Assembly (NCBI RefSeq): GCF_012985465.1
Contig: NZ_JAAQWN010000008.1
Location: 124,001 to 188,000 of the forward strand
DNA from: Pseudomonas sp. WS 5079
GTDB taxonomy: Bacteria; Pseudomonadota; Gammaproteobacteria; Pseudomonadales; Pseudomonadaceae
Direction: 5' to 3'
Length of the DNA: 64,000 nt
In this document: positions 33,358 to 44,706 of the stretch, piece after piece
Layout: each line of letters opens with the position of its first letter
Position numbering within the stretch: the first letter of the stretch is position 1
The notes under the pieces: model-generated
Databases searched by the model: none
Told to the model about the DNA's origin: nothing
Seen by the model: the letters and a program-made list of their open reading frames with translations, nothing else
Program-made: the position numbers and the translations under genes

Positions 33358-35052
33358 TTAGTTCTGTTTTTCCATTTGTGCACGCAACAGGTCGCCCAGA
33401 GTGGTCGGACCCGAAGCAATGTCAGAGGTCGCTGGCTTATCGCGCAGGCTCTGGATTGCTTCTTTCTCTTCGATCTCGTCCTTGGACTTGATGGAGAGTT
33501 GGATCACGCGGCTCTTGCGGTCAACGCTGATGATCTTGGCTTCTACTTCCTGGCCTTCTTTCAGAACGTTACGCGCGTCTTCAACGCGATCACGGCTGAT
33601 TTCGGAGGCTTTCAGAGTCGCTTCGATATCGTCACCCAAAGTGATGATGGCGCCTTTAGCGTCAACTTCCTTCACGATGCCTTTAACGATTGCACCCTTG
33701 TCGTTCTCTTGAACGTACTCGGAGAACGGATCGCTTTCCAGTTGCTTGATACCCAGGGAGATGCGCTCGCGCTCTGGGTCAACCGACAGGATAACGGTGT
33801 CCAGCTCGTCGCCCTTCTTGAAACGACGAACAGCTTCTTCGCCAACTTCGTTCCAGGAGATGTCGGACAGGTGAACCAGGCCGTCGATGCCGCCGTCCAG
33901 ACCAATGAAGATACCGAAATCGGTGATCGACTTGATGGTGCCGGAGATTTTATCGCCCTTGTTGAACTGGCCAGAGAAATCTTCCCATGGGTTAGATTTG
34001 CACTGCTTAATGCCCAGGGAGATACGACGACGCTCTTCGTCGATGTCCAGAACCATAACTTCCACTTCGTCGCCGACTTGTACGACTTTCGAAGGGTGGA
34101 TGTTCTTGTTGGTCCAGTCCATTTCGGAAACGTGTACCAGGCCTTCCACGCCTTCTTCCAGCTCTGCGAAGCAGCCGTAGTCGGTCAGGTTGGTAACACG
34201 CGCGGTAACGCGAGTGCTTTCTGGGTAACGGGCTTTGATAGCAACCCATGGATCTTCACCCAGTTGCTTCAGGCCCAGGGAAACACGGTTGCGCTCGCGA
34301 TCGTATTTCAGAACCTTGACATCGATCTCGTCGCCAACGTTGACGATTTCGGAAGGATGCTTGATACGCTTCCAAGCCATGTCGGTAATGTGCAGCAGGC
34401 CATCGACGCCACCCAGATCGACGAATGCGCCGTAATCGGTGAGGTTCTTGACGATACCTTTGACTTGTTGGCCTTCCTGCAGGGATTCCAGCAGAGCTTC
34501 ACGCTCGGCGGAGTTCTCTGCTTCCAGGACGCTGCGACGGGAAACGACAACGTTGTTGCGCTTCTGGTCGAGCTTGATGACCTTGAATTCGAGCTCTTTG
34601 CCTTCCAGGTGCGTGGTGTCGCGCACTGGACGAACGTCGACCAAAGAACCTGGCAGGAACGCACGGATGCCGTTAACGTCGACAGTGAAGCCGCCTTTAA
34701 CCTTACCGTTGATAACGCCCTTGACCACTTCTTCAGCTGCGAAGGCTGCTTCCAGAACAATCCAGCATTCAGCGCGCTTGGCTTTTTCACGGGAGAGCTT
34801 GGTTTCACCGAAGCCGTCTTCAACCGAGTCCAGAGCAACGTGAACTTCGTCACCGACATTGATAGTCAGGTCGCCAGCGTCGTTGTAGAACTGCTCAAGC
34901 GGGATGAGTGCTTCAGACTTCAGACCAGCGTGAACGGTTACCCAGCGAGCTTGGTAATCGATATCAACGATAACACCGGTGATGATGGAGCCAGCCTGAA
35001 GGTTCAGGGTTTTTAGGCTTTCTTCAAAGAGTTCCGCAAAGCTTTCGCTCAT
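33358..35052 (-). CDS. rpsA: 30S ribosomal protein S1
   Basis: A 564-residue protein of six S1 (OB-fold) repeats that binds mRNA on the small subunit and helps start translation of weakly structured leaders. The start MSESFAELFEESLKTLNL is the standard Pseudomonas N-terminus; the 51 open codons upstream belong to the spacer and are left out. Repeats are marked by recurring segments such as YGAFVDLGGVDGLLHITDM and FGIFIGLDGGIDGLVHLSD. It follows cmk by 121 bases, the conserved cmk-rpsA order. Codon use is strongly biased, which leaves a long antisense frame open. Confidence 0.98.
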   Translation of the reverse strand: MSESFAELFEESLKTLNLQAGSIITGVIVDIDYQARWVTVHAGLKSEALIPLEQFYNDAGDLTINVGDEVHVALDSVEDGFGETKLSREKAKRAECWIVLEAAFAAEEVVKGVINGKVKGGFTVDVNGIRAFLPGSLVDVRPVRDTTHLEGKELEFKVIKLDQKRNNVVVSRRSVLEAENSAEREALLESLQEGQQVKGIVKNLTDYGAFVDLGGVDGLLHITDMAWKRIKHPSEIVNVGDEIDVKVLKYDRERNRVSLGLKQLGEDPWVAIKARYPESTRVTARVTNLTDYGCFAELEEGVEGLVHVSEMDWTNKNIHPSKVVQVGDEVEVMVLDIDEERRRISLGIKQCKSNPWEDFSGQFNKGDKISGTIKSITDFGIFIGLDGGIDGLVHLSDISWNEVGEEAVRRFKKGDELDTVILSVDPERERISLGIKQLESDPFSEYVQENDKGAIVKGIVKEVDAKGAIITLGDDIEATLKASEISRDRVEDARNVLKEGQEVEAKIISVDRKSRVIQLSIKSKDEIEEKEAIQSLRDKPATSDIASGPTTLGDLLRAQMEKQN

Positions 35053-35173
35053 TTTAATTCCTGTTGATAAGGGCGAAGAATACGCCCATCTGCCACACCC
35101 CAGACGGTGTGGGTTACGTTCATATAAGAGAAGAAGCGCAGGTCTAGGACTGGTCCCCTGCACTTCCTCTGAG

Positions 35174-35863
35174 TCATCCGGCGATATCGCGCAGTGCGAT
35201 TTCACTCAAGATGCGTTCCAACACCTGCTCGATGGACAATTCCGTGGAATCCAGCTGTATGGCGTCAGCCGCCGGTTTAAGCGGGGCTACCGCACGCTGG
35301 GTGTCGCGCTCATCGCGCGCACGAATCTCATCTAGCAGACTCGACAGACTAACACCATCCACCTTGCCCTTCAACTGCAAGTAACGGCGGCGCGCCCGCT
35401 CCTCGGCACTGGCCGTCAGGAAAATCTTCAGCGGCGCCTCGGGGAACACCACGGTGCCCATGTCGCGGCCATCGGCTACCAGGCCCGGCGGCTCTTGAAA
35501 CGCCCGCTGGCGCTGGAGCAAGGCATCGCGCACCGCCGGCAATGCGGCGACCTGCGACGCCCAGGAGCCGACCTGCTCGTTGCGCAGGTCATCCGTTACA
35601 TCATCCCCTTCCAGGATAATGCGCAGCGAGTGGCCTTCGGTCGCGCCGACGAACTGCACGTCAAGGTGCGCCGCCAACAACACCAACGACTCTTCATTGG
35701 TCAAGTCGACACCATGGTTACGCGCAGCGAAAGCCAGCAGGCGATACAGCGCCCCGGAATCCAGCAGGCACCAACCCAGGCGCTTGGCCAGCAGGCCCGC
35801 GACAGTGCCTTTGCCAGAGCCGCTTGGGCCGTCGATGGTAATCACCGGTGCTTTGATATTCAC
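35174..35863 (-). CDS. cmk: cytidylate kinase
   Basis: A 229-residue kinase that phosphorylates CMP and dCMP with ATP. P-loop GPSGSGKG lies at residues 12-19, and the CMP-binding region includes DGRDMGTVVFPEAPLKIFLT near residue 130 with the Arg-rich RARRRYLQ that follows. The start is a GTG whose GTGA overlaps the stop of the TyrA-AroA gene (35860-35863), so translation is coupled to the aromatic pathway gene before it, a known Pseudomonas arrangement. Confidence 0.97.
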   Translation of the reverse strand: MNIKAPVITIDGPSGSGKGTVAGLLAKRLGWCLLDSGALYRLLAFAARNHGVDLTNEESLVLLAAHLDVQFVGATEGHSLRIILEGDDVTDDLRNEQVGSWASQVAALPAVRDALLQRQRAFQEPPGLVADGRDMGTVVFPEAPLKIFLTASAEERARRRYLQLKGKVDGVSLSSLLDEIRARDERDTQRAVAPLKPAADAIQLDSTELSIEQVLERILSEIALRDIAG

Positions 35864-38088
35864 AATTGAGCCTCTTGGGCTACACGCATGCCTACTTGGG
35901 CAGACAGTGTAAGAAAATTCGGAAAAGATGTAGCTACGCTGGCACAGTCATGGATACGAATCGGCGCAGTGGCACGCAGGGCCGCGACGCTGAACGCCAT
36001 GGCGATCCGATGATCACCGTGGGCATGCACCTCGCCACCAGCCAAGCCGCCACCATCAATGATAATCCCATCAGGGGTCGGCACACACTTCACACCCAGC
36101 GCCAGCAGACCGTCGGCCATCACCTGGATACGGTCGGACTCCTTGACCCGCAACTCCTCGGCACCCCGCAATACCGTGCGCCCTTCGGCACAGGCGGCGG
36201 CGACAAACAGCACCGGGAACTCGTCGATAGCCAAGGGCACCAGCGCCTCGGGAATCTCGATCCCCTTGAGCGGTGCCGCGCGTACACGCAGGTCTGCAAC
36301 CGGCTCGCCACCCACTTCACGCGGGTTTTCCAGGGCGATATCAGCACCCATCAGGCGCAGGATATCGATCACCCCGGTGCGGGTCGGATTGACGCCCACA
36401 TGCTCCAGCAACAACTCGGAACCCTCGGCGATCGAGGCGGCCACCAGGAAGAAGGCCGAGGAAGAGATATCACCCGGCACCTCGATACGCGTGGCGACCA
36501 ATGCATGACCCGACTCTACCGCCGCCGTCGCACCATTGACCTGCACCGGACAGCCAAAACCGCGCAGCATTCGCTCGGTATGGTCACGGGTAGGCGCAGG
36601 CTCGGTCACTGCTGTCCGGCCCTCGGCATACAGCCCGGCCAGCAACAGGCTGGACTTGACCTGGGCACTGGCCATCGGCAGCGTGTAACTCATACCCTTG
36701 AGCACTTGCCCGCCACGAATGGTCAGGGGCGGCCGCCCCTCCGGCCCGGTCTCTATCACTGCACCCATTTCTCGCAACGGTTTGGCCACGCGACTCATCG
36801 GCCGCTTGGACAGCGAAGCATCACCGGTCAGGACACTGTCAAAACCCTGCGCCGCCAATAAACCGGACAACAGACGCATGGAAGTACCCGAGTTACCGAG
36901 ATAAATCGGCCCTGGCGCTGGTTTCAAGCCGTGCAGGCCAACGCCATGGATAGTCACCCGACCATGGTGCGGACCTTCGATCACCACGCCCATGTCGCGG
37001 AATGCCTGCAGGGTCGCCAGGGCATCTTCACCCTCGAGAAACCCTTCGACTTCGGTAACCCCGTCCGCCAGCGACCCGAGCATGATCGAGCGATGGGAAA
37101 TCGACTTATCCCCCGGCACCCGGAGCTTGCCCTTCAGTTGCCCACCCGGGCTGGCGACAAACACTACATCGTCAGCGGTGGCGGCCGCATCCATATAGGC
37201 CCGGCGCGCCAGGATCTTACTGAAATGCTCGCGCGCTACCCGCGCACGGGTGAAGACGCCCAGCAACTGATGGCCATCCCCCGCATCAACCGCGTCGCGC
37301 AAGGCATCCAAGTCACTGCGAAAGGTGTCCAGGGTCCGCAGCACAGCCTCGCGATTGGCGAGAAAAATGTCGTGCCACATCACCGGGTCGCTACCGGCAA
37401 TCCGCGTGAAATCGCGAAAGCCACCGGCGGCGTAACGGAAAATCTCCAGGTTTTCGTTGCGCTTGGCCAGGGAGTCGACCAGGCCAAAGGCCAGCAGATG
37501 CGGCAAATGGCTGGTCGCCGCCAGCACTTCGTCATGGCGCTCGACCTGCATATGCTCGACATCCGCCCCCAGCTCGCGCCACAACCGGTCCACCACGGCC
37601 AAGGCTGCCGGGTCGGTTTCCGCCAGCGGCGTGAGGATCACCTTGTGTCGACGGAACAGCTGGGAATTGGACGCCTCCACCCCACTCTGCTCGGAGCCGG
37701 CAATCGGGTGCCCTGGCACGAAGCGCGGCGGCATGCCGCCAAACGCCTGGCGCGCCGCACGCACCACATTGCCCTTGGCGCTGCCGACATCCGTGAGAAT
37801 CGCCTGGCCCAGGTCCATGCCGGCCAACAGCGCCAGCAGTTTTTCCATGGCCAGGATCGGCACCGCCAACTGGATGACATCGGCGCCCTCGCAGGCAACA
37901 GCCAAGTCCGCCTCACAGCGGTCCACCACGCCCAGCTCAACCGCCAGCTGGCGCGAATGCGGGTCAAGATCCACACCGACCACTTCGCCACACAGGCCGC
38001 TTTCCCGCAGGCCCTTGGCAAAGGAGCCGCCAATCAATCCCAGACCGACCACCACCAGGCGGCCGATCACAGGCACAACAGGTTGCAT
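35860..38088 (-). CDS. fused prephenate dehydrogenase / EPSP synthase (TyrA-AroA)
   Basis: A 742-residue fusion. Residues 1-~290 are prephenate (or arogenate) dehydrogenase with NAD motif VVGLGLIGGSFAKG and the HPIAGSEQSG substrate loop. Residues ~300-742 are 5-enolpyruvylshikimate-3-phosphate synthase: VPGDKSISHRSI, LGNSGTSMRLLSG, MASAQVKSSLLLAG, NPTRTGVI and LRVKESDRI. It thus carries the sixth shikimate step and a tyrosine step. SAQVK and NPTR are motifs of class II (CP4-like) EPSP synthases, yet the residue that is Ala in CP4 is Gly here (NSGT). The fusion is normal for Pseudomonas. The start at 38088 lies 10 bases after the hisC stop. Confidence 0.95.
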   Translation of the reverse strand: MQPVVPVIGRLVVVGLGLIGGSFAKGLRESGLCGEVVGVDLDPHSRQLAVELGVVDRCEADLAVACEGADVIQLAVPILAMEKLLALLAGMDLGQAILTDVGSAKGNVVRAARQAFGGMPPRFVPGHPIAGSEQSGVEASNSQLFRRHKVILTPLAETDPAALAVVDRLWRELGADVEHMQVERHDEVLAATSHLPHLLAFGLVDSLAKRNENLEIFRYAAGGFRDFTRIAGSDPVMWHDIFLANREAVLRTLDTFRSDLDALRDAVDAGDGHQLLGVFTRARVAREHFSKILARRAYMDAAATADDVVFVASPGGQLKGKLRVPGDKSISHRSIMLGSLADGVTEVEGFLEGEDALATLQAFRDMGVVIEGPHHGRVTIHGVGLHGLKPAPGPIYLGNSGTSMRLLSGLLAAQGFDSVLTGDASLSKRPMSRVAKPLREMGAVIETGPEGRPPLTIRGGQVLKGMSYTLPMASAQVKSSLLLAGLYAEGRTAVTEPAPTRDHTERMLRGFGCPVQVNGATAAVESGHALVATRIEVPGDISSSAFFLVAASIAEGSELLLEHVGVNPTRTGVIDILRLMGADIALENPREVGGEPVADLRVRAAPLKGIEIPEALVPLAIDEFPVLFVAAACAEGRTVLRGAEELRVKESDRIQVMADGLLALGVKCVPTPDGIIIDGGGLAGGEVHAHGDHRIAMAFSVAALRATAPIRIHDCASVATSFPNFLTLSAQVGMRVAQEAQL

Positions 38089-38098
38089 TGCAATCACA

Positions 38099-39211
38099 TC
38101 AACCACGGGCCAGAACCTTGGCCAGCGCCTCAAGGAAGCGACTGTTTTCAGCCGGCAAACCGATGGTGATGCGCAAGTGGTTCGGCATGCCGTAATTGGC
38201 CACCGGACGCACGATCACGCCTTCGCGCAGCAAACCCTGGAAGACCGGGGCCGCCTCTTGGGCGAGATCCACGCAAATAAAGTTGCCCTTGGACGCAATC
38301 CAGCCCAGGCCCAGTTCGCGGAAGCCTTGCTGCAGCTGCTGCATGCCGCTCTCGTTGATCCGTCGCCCTTCTTCCAGGTACTCGGCATCCTTGAGCGCCG
38401 CACAGGCCGCCGCCAGCGCCAGACTGTTGACGTTGAACGGCTGGCGCACGCGGTTCAGCACATCCGCGACGACGGCTGTGGATAACCCGTAGCCGACCCG
38501 CAGCGACGCCAGGCCATAGGCCTTGGAGAAAGTGCGTGAGACCAGCAGGTTCGGATAGGCCGCGAGGAAATCCAGGCCGTCGGGCAAGTCGCCACCTTCG
38601 GCGTATTCGATGTAGGCCTCGTCCAGCACCACCAGCACGTGCCCAGGCACATCCTGCAGGAACTCGTTCAGCGCATCGGCACCGAACCAGGTACCGGTCG
38701 GGTTGTTCGGGTTGGCGATAAACACCACGCGGGTCTGGGCATCGATGGCCGCCAGCATGGCCGGCAGGTCATGCCCCCAGTCCCTGGCCGCAATCACCCG
38801 CGCCTCGGCACCGACGGCCTGGGTGACAATCGGATACACCGCAAACGCGTGCTCACTGAACACCGCGTTCAGGCCAGGCGCCAGGTAGGCACGCGCCACC
38901 AGCTCCAGGATGTCGTTGGAACCATTGCCCAGGGTGACCTGGCTCAACTCGACCCGGCAGCGCTCGGCCAACAGGGACTTGAGGACAAAGCCGTTGCCGT
39001 CGGGGTAACGGGTCAGCTCCGCCAACTCTTCACGGATCGCCGCCAGCACCTTGGGACTTGGGCCCAGGGGGTTTTCATTGCTCGCCAGCTTGACGATCTT
39101 CGCCGGATCCAGATTCAACTCGCGCGCCAACTCGTCCACAGGCTTGCCTGGAACGTAAGGCGACAGTTGTTGCACGCCCGGCTGTGCCAGGGCGAGGAAG
39201 TTGCCACTCAT
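38099..39211 (-). CDS. hisC: histidinol-phosphate aminotransferase family enzyme
   Basis: A 370-residue class I/II PLP aminotransferase. LASNENPLGPSP near residue 43 is the HisC signature; the PLP region shows FIANPNNPTGTWFG near 165, VLDEAYIEYAE near 197, and the catalytic Lys in SRTFSKAYGLASLRVGYG near 230. The copy in the aromatic supra-operon (HisC2 in P. aeruginosa) is thought to act on aromatic as well as histidinol substrates. It lies between pheA (9-base gap) and the TyrA-AroA gene (10-base gap). Confidence 0.95.
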   Translation of the reverse strand: MSGNFLALAQPGVQQLSPYVPGKPVDELARELNLDPAKIVKLASNENPLGPSPKVLAAIREELAELTRYPDGNGFVLKSLLAERCRVELSQVTLGNGSNDILELVARAYLAPGLNAVFSEHAFAVYPIVTQAVGAEARVIAARDWGHDLPAMLAAIDAQTRVVFIANPNNPTGTWFGADALNEFLQDVPGHVLVVLDEAYIEYAEGGDLPDGLDFLAAYPNLLVSRTFSKAYGLASLRVGYGLSTAVVADVLNRVRQPFNVNSLALAAACAALKDAEYLEEGRRINESGMQQLQQGFRELGLGWIASKGNFICVDLAQEAAPVFQGLLREGVIVRPVANYGMPNHLRITIGLPAENSRFLEALAKVLARG

Positions 39212-39220
39212 GTCAAAGCC

Positions 39221-40315
39221 TCACAAAACCGCTTTCGGGTAGGAGCCCAGCACCTTGAGTGCCACGGCTTCCTGACTGATTTTCTCCAGCACACTCTTGA
39301 CCAGCGGATCACGGTGGTGGCCGACGAAGTCGATAAAGAACACATAGGTCCATTTACCGCTGCGCGAAGGACGCGTCTCGATGCGTGTCAGGTCTATCCC
39401 GTTGTCGTGGAACGGCACCAGCAGTTCATGCAGCGCACCCGGCTTGTTGCTCATGGAGACAATGATCGAGGTCTTGTCGTCGCCGGTCGGCGGTACTTCC
39501 TGGTTGCCGATCATCAAAAAGCGCGTGGAGTTATCCGGGCGATCCTCGATTTTCTCGGCCAGGCGCGTCAGACCGTACAGGCCCGCCGCCATATCCCCGG
39601 CAATCGCCGCCGAATTCCACTCACCCTTGACCCGCTTGGCCGCCTCGGCGTTGCTGGACACCGCCACACGCTCGACATTCGGGTAATGGGCATCCAGCCA
39701 CTTGCGGCACTGGGCCAGGGACTGGGCGTGGGAGTAAATGCGGCTGATGCTGTCGGTCTTGGTGTTTTCACCCACCAGCAAGTGGTGGTGGATGCGCAGC
39801 TCGACTTCGCCACAGATCACCATGTCGTGCTCAAGGAAGCTGTCGAGGGTGTGGTTGACCGCGCCTTCGGTGGAGTTTTCCACCGGCACCACGCCAAAAT
39901 TCACCGCACCGGCCGCCACTTCGCGGAACACTTCGTCGATGGCTGCCATCGGCTTGCTGATCACCGCATGGCCGAAATGCTTCATCGCCGCCGCCTGGGT
40001 GAAGGTCCCCTCGGGGCCGAGGTAAGCCACTTTCAATGGCTGCTCGAGAGCCAGGCACGAAGACATGATCTCGCGGAACAACCGCGCCATCTCTTCATTG
40101 CCCAGCGGCCCCTGGTTACGCTCCATCACCCGCTTGAGCACCTGGGCTTCGCGCTCCGGACGGTAGAACACCGGCACTTCACCTTCAGCCAGGGAGGCCA
40201 TCTTGACCCGCGCCACTTCCTGGGCACACCGCGCGCGCTCGCTGATCAGCTCCAGGACTTTGGTGTCCAGGGCGTCAATGCGCACACGCAGGGCCTTGAG
40301 TTCTTGCTCAGACAT
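39221..40315 (-). CDS. pheA: bifunctional chorismate mutase / prephenate dehydratase (P-protein)
   Basis: A 364-residue enzyme of phenylalanine synthesis. The AroQ chorismate mutase domain spans residues 1-~90 (LRVRIDALDTKVLELISERARCA start, active-site Arg and Lys in helix 1). The dehydratase domain follows with VAYLGPEGTFTQAA near 97, the VPVENSTEGAVNHTLD block near 150 and the DNSTRFLMIG motif near 260 containing the catalytic Thr. A C-terminal ACT domain, GALHELLVPFHDNGIDLTRI and ETRPSRSGKWTYVFF, binds Phe for feedback inhibition. Its ATG overlaps the serC stop by one base. Confidence 0.97.
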   Translation of the reverse strand: MSEQELKALRVRIDALDTKVLELISERARCAQEVARVKMASLAEGEVPVFYRPEREAQVLKRVMERNQGPLGNEEMARLFREIMSSCLALEQPLKVAYLGPEGTFTQAAAMKHFGHAVISKPMAAIDEVFREVAAGAVNFGVVPVENSTEGAVNHTLDSFLEHDMVICGEVELRIHHHLLVGENTKTDSISRIYSHAQSLAQCRKWLDAHYPNVERVAVSSNAEAAKRVKGEWNSAAIAGDMAAGLYGLTRLAEKIEDRPDNSTRFLMIGNQEVPPTGDDKTSIIVSMSNKPGALHELLVPFHDNGIDLTRIETRPSRSGKWTYVFFIDFVGHHRDPLVKSVLEKISQEAVALKVLGSYPKAVL

Positions 40316-41400
40316 TAGCCGTGTTCCTTCTCGAACTCTGCCATGTAGGCTACCAGCGCCTTGATGGCATTGATGTCGACTGCGTTGTAGATCGAGGCGC
40401 GCATGCCGCCTACCGAACGATGGCCCTTGAGGTTCAGCAGGCCACGCTCGTCGGCGCCGGCCAGAAATGGCTTGTCCAGGCGGTCATCGGCCAGGCGGAA
40501 CGGCACGTTCATCCACGAGCGGTCGCTCAGGTTGATCGGGTTGCTGTACAGGCCGCTGGCGTCGATGAAGTCGTACAGGGTGCGCTTCTTCTCTTCGTTG
40601 AGCTTGCCCATGGCGGCCACGCCGCCCTGCTCTTTCAGCCACTCGAACACCAGGCCCGACAGATACCAGGCAAAGGCCGGCGGGGTGTTGTACATCGAGC
40701 CGTTGTCGGCCGCGACTTTGTAGTTGAGCATGGTCGGGCACACCGAACGGGCACGGCCGAGCAGGTCTTCACGGATGATATTGACCAGGATGCCGCTGGG
40801 GCCAATGTTCTTCTGTGCGCCGGCGTAGATCATGCCGTAGCGCGACACATCCATCGGGCGCGAGAGAATGTCCGAGGACATGTCGCACACCAACGGGACG
40901 TCACCGACTTCAGGCACCCAGTCGAACTCCAGGCCGCCGATGGTTTCGTTCTGCACGTAGTGAACGTAGGACGCGTCCTTGGATAGCTTCCACTCGTTCT
41001 GACCCGGGATAGCGAAATAATCGTAGGGCTTGGCAGTACCGGCCACATTGATATTGCCGTAGCGCGAGGCTTCTTCAATGGCTTTTTGCGACCAGATACC
41101 GGTATCGATATAGTCGGCAGTGCCGTCTTCCGGCAGCAGGTTCAGCGGCAATTGGGCAAATTGCTGGCTGGCGCCACCTTGCAGGAACAACACCTTGTAG
41201 TCCGACGGGATATCCAGCAGGTCACGCAGATCCTGCTCGGCCTTGGTGGCAATGGACACAAACTCATCGCTGCGATGGCTCATTTCCATGACCGAGAGGC
41301 CTTTGCCATGCCAGTCGAGGAGTTCACCCTGCGCGCGCTGCAGGACTGCTTCAGGAAGTGCCGCGGGACCAGCACAGAAGTTATAGGCTCTCTTGCTCAC
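40315..41400 (-). CDS. serC: phosphoserine aminotransferase
   Basis: A 361-residue PLP enzyme for the serine pathway, which can also act in pyridoxine synthesis. YNFCAGPAALPEAVL opens the protein; FLQGGASQQFAQLPLNLL near residue 75 binds the cofactor phosphate, and the Schiff-base Lys is in IYAGAQKNIGPSG near 197. The start is a GTG (VSKRAYNF), matching the family length; the longer open frame upstream runs into a REP repeat and is not supported. It is the first gene of the serC-pheA-hisC-tyrA/aroA-cmk-rpsA supra-operon, 227 bases after gyrA. Confidence 0.96.
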   Translation of the reverse strand: MSKRAYNFCAGPAALPEAVLQRAQGELLDWHGKGLSVMEMSHRSDEFVSIATKAEQDLRDLLDIPSDYKVLFLQGGASQQFAQLPLNLLPEDGTADYIDTGIWSQKAIEEASRYGNINVAGTAKPYDYFAIPGQNEWKLSKDASYVHYVQNETIGGLEFDWVPEVGDVPLVCDMSSDILSRPMDVSRYGMIYAGAQKNIGPSGILVNIIREDLLGRARSVCPTMLNYKVAADNGSMYNTPPAFAWYLSGLVFEWLKEQGGVAAMGKLNEEKKRTLYDFIDASGLYSNPINLSDRSWMNVPFRLADDRLDKPFLAGADERGLLNLKGHRSVGGMRASIYNAVDINAIKALVAYMAEFEKEHG

Positions 41401-41455
41401 ATCCAATCTCGCTCTGATCTGGTGGTCACATAATTCGTGTTCGACATATAACCCC

Positions 41456-41551
41456 ATGTGGGAGCGGGCTTGCTCGCGAAGGCGGAGTCTCAGCGAGCAC
41501 ATGTGTTGACTGACACGCCGCCTTCGCGAGCAAGCCCGCTCCCACAGGGGA
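41456..41551. repeat. REP doublet between gyrA and serC
   Basis: ATGTGGGAGCGGGCTTGCTC on one arm and GAGCAAGCCCGCTCCCACA on the other enclose a ~45-base spacer. The arms extend through CGCGAAGGCG and its inverse, making a long hairpin-capable structure just upstream of serC and downstream of the gyrA terminator. Confidence 0.9.
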
Positions 41552-41586
41552 ATGCGCAGTATCGCAAATTTTCAAAAGGGACAAAT

Positions 41587-41618
41587 AACAAGGGGGCGAA
41601 TCTTCATCCGCCCCCTTG
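41587..41618 (-). terminator. Rho-independent terminator of gyrA
   Basis: A 9-base stem AAGGGGGCG (41590-41598) pairs with CGCCCCCTT (41609-41617). On the minus strand it is followed by GTTATTTG, and it lies about 10 bases after the gyrA stop. Confidence 0.85.
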
Positions 41619-41627
41619 GTTGTCCGC

Positions 41628-44282
<2,655 letters not shown>

Positions 44283-44706
44283 GAGAAGCCTGATTCCTTT
44301 TTCGGGTGAAACCTCGTCACATCCATTTGGGACGAACGAAGCTCGCCGCCGCCGACATGATGCCTGGCAACGACTTACGACAAATCAACGAGTTATGACA
44401 CGGATCTGCGCATTAAGGGCCGCCCCTTGGGGTGACCCTGGAAACCGCCGAATGGTATCACAATCGCCGCCACGCACCTATCCCCCAGATGCGCATGGAG
44501 CGTAGTAAGTTGACCGATGACAGGCTTGAGGGCGACGAGAGGGGCTCAGAGCTGAATCTAGGCTTGGATTTGCCTATGGAACCGAGGGTTTTGTTGGCTT
44601 TCGAAGCCCATCGCGGGCAAGCCCACTCCCACAGTTGATTTGCAAATGCATTCAACGTGTGGAACCACGCGTGCCCGAGATTGCAATCTGCCAGATATTA
44701 CAGCCC
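44283..44706. other. intergenic region between gyrA and mtnA
   Basis: 424 bases. The gyrA promoter must lie here on the minus strand; no strong consensus pair stands out. A single REP core in reverse orientation, CATCGCGGGCAAGCCCACTCCCAC, lies at 44608-44632. The rest shows no gene. Confidence 0.55.

Noticed and set aside
33376..35016. 546-codon plus-strand open frame opposite rpsA
   Set aside because: It is antisense to a complete, highly conserved S1 gene with strong codon bias, which leaves the opposite frame free of stops. No ribosome site or family features.
38639..40318. 559-codon plus-strand open frame opposite hisC and pheA
   Set aside because: It spans two intact opposite-strand genes and their junction; low-complexity composition typical of antisense frames.
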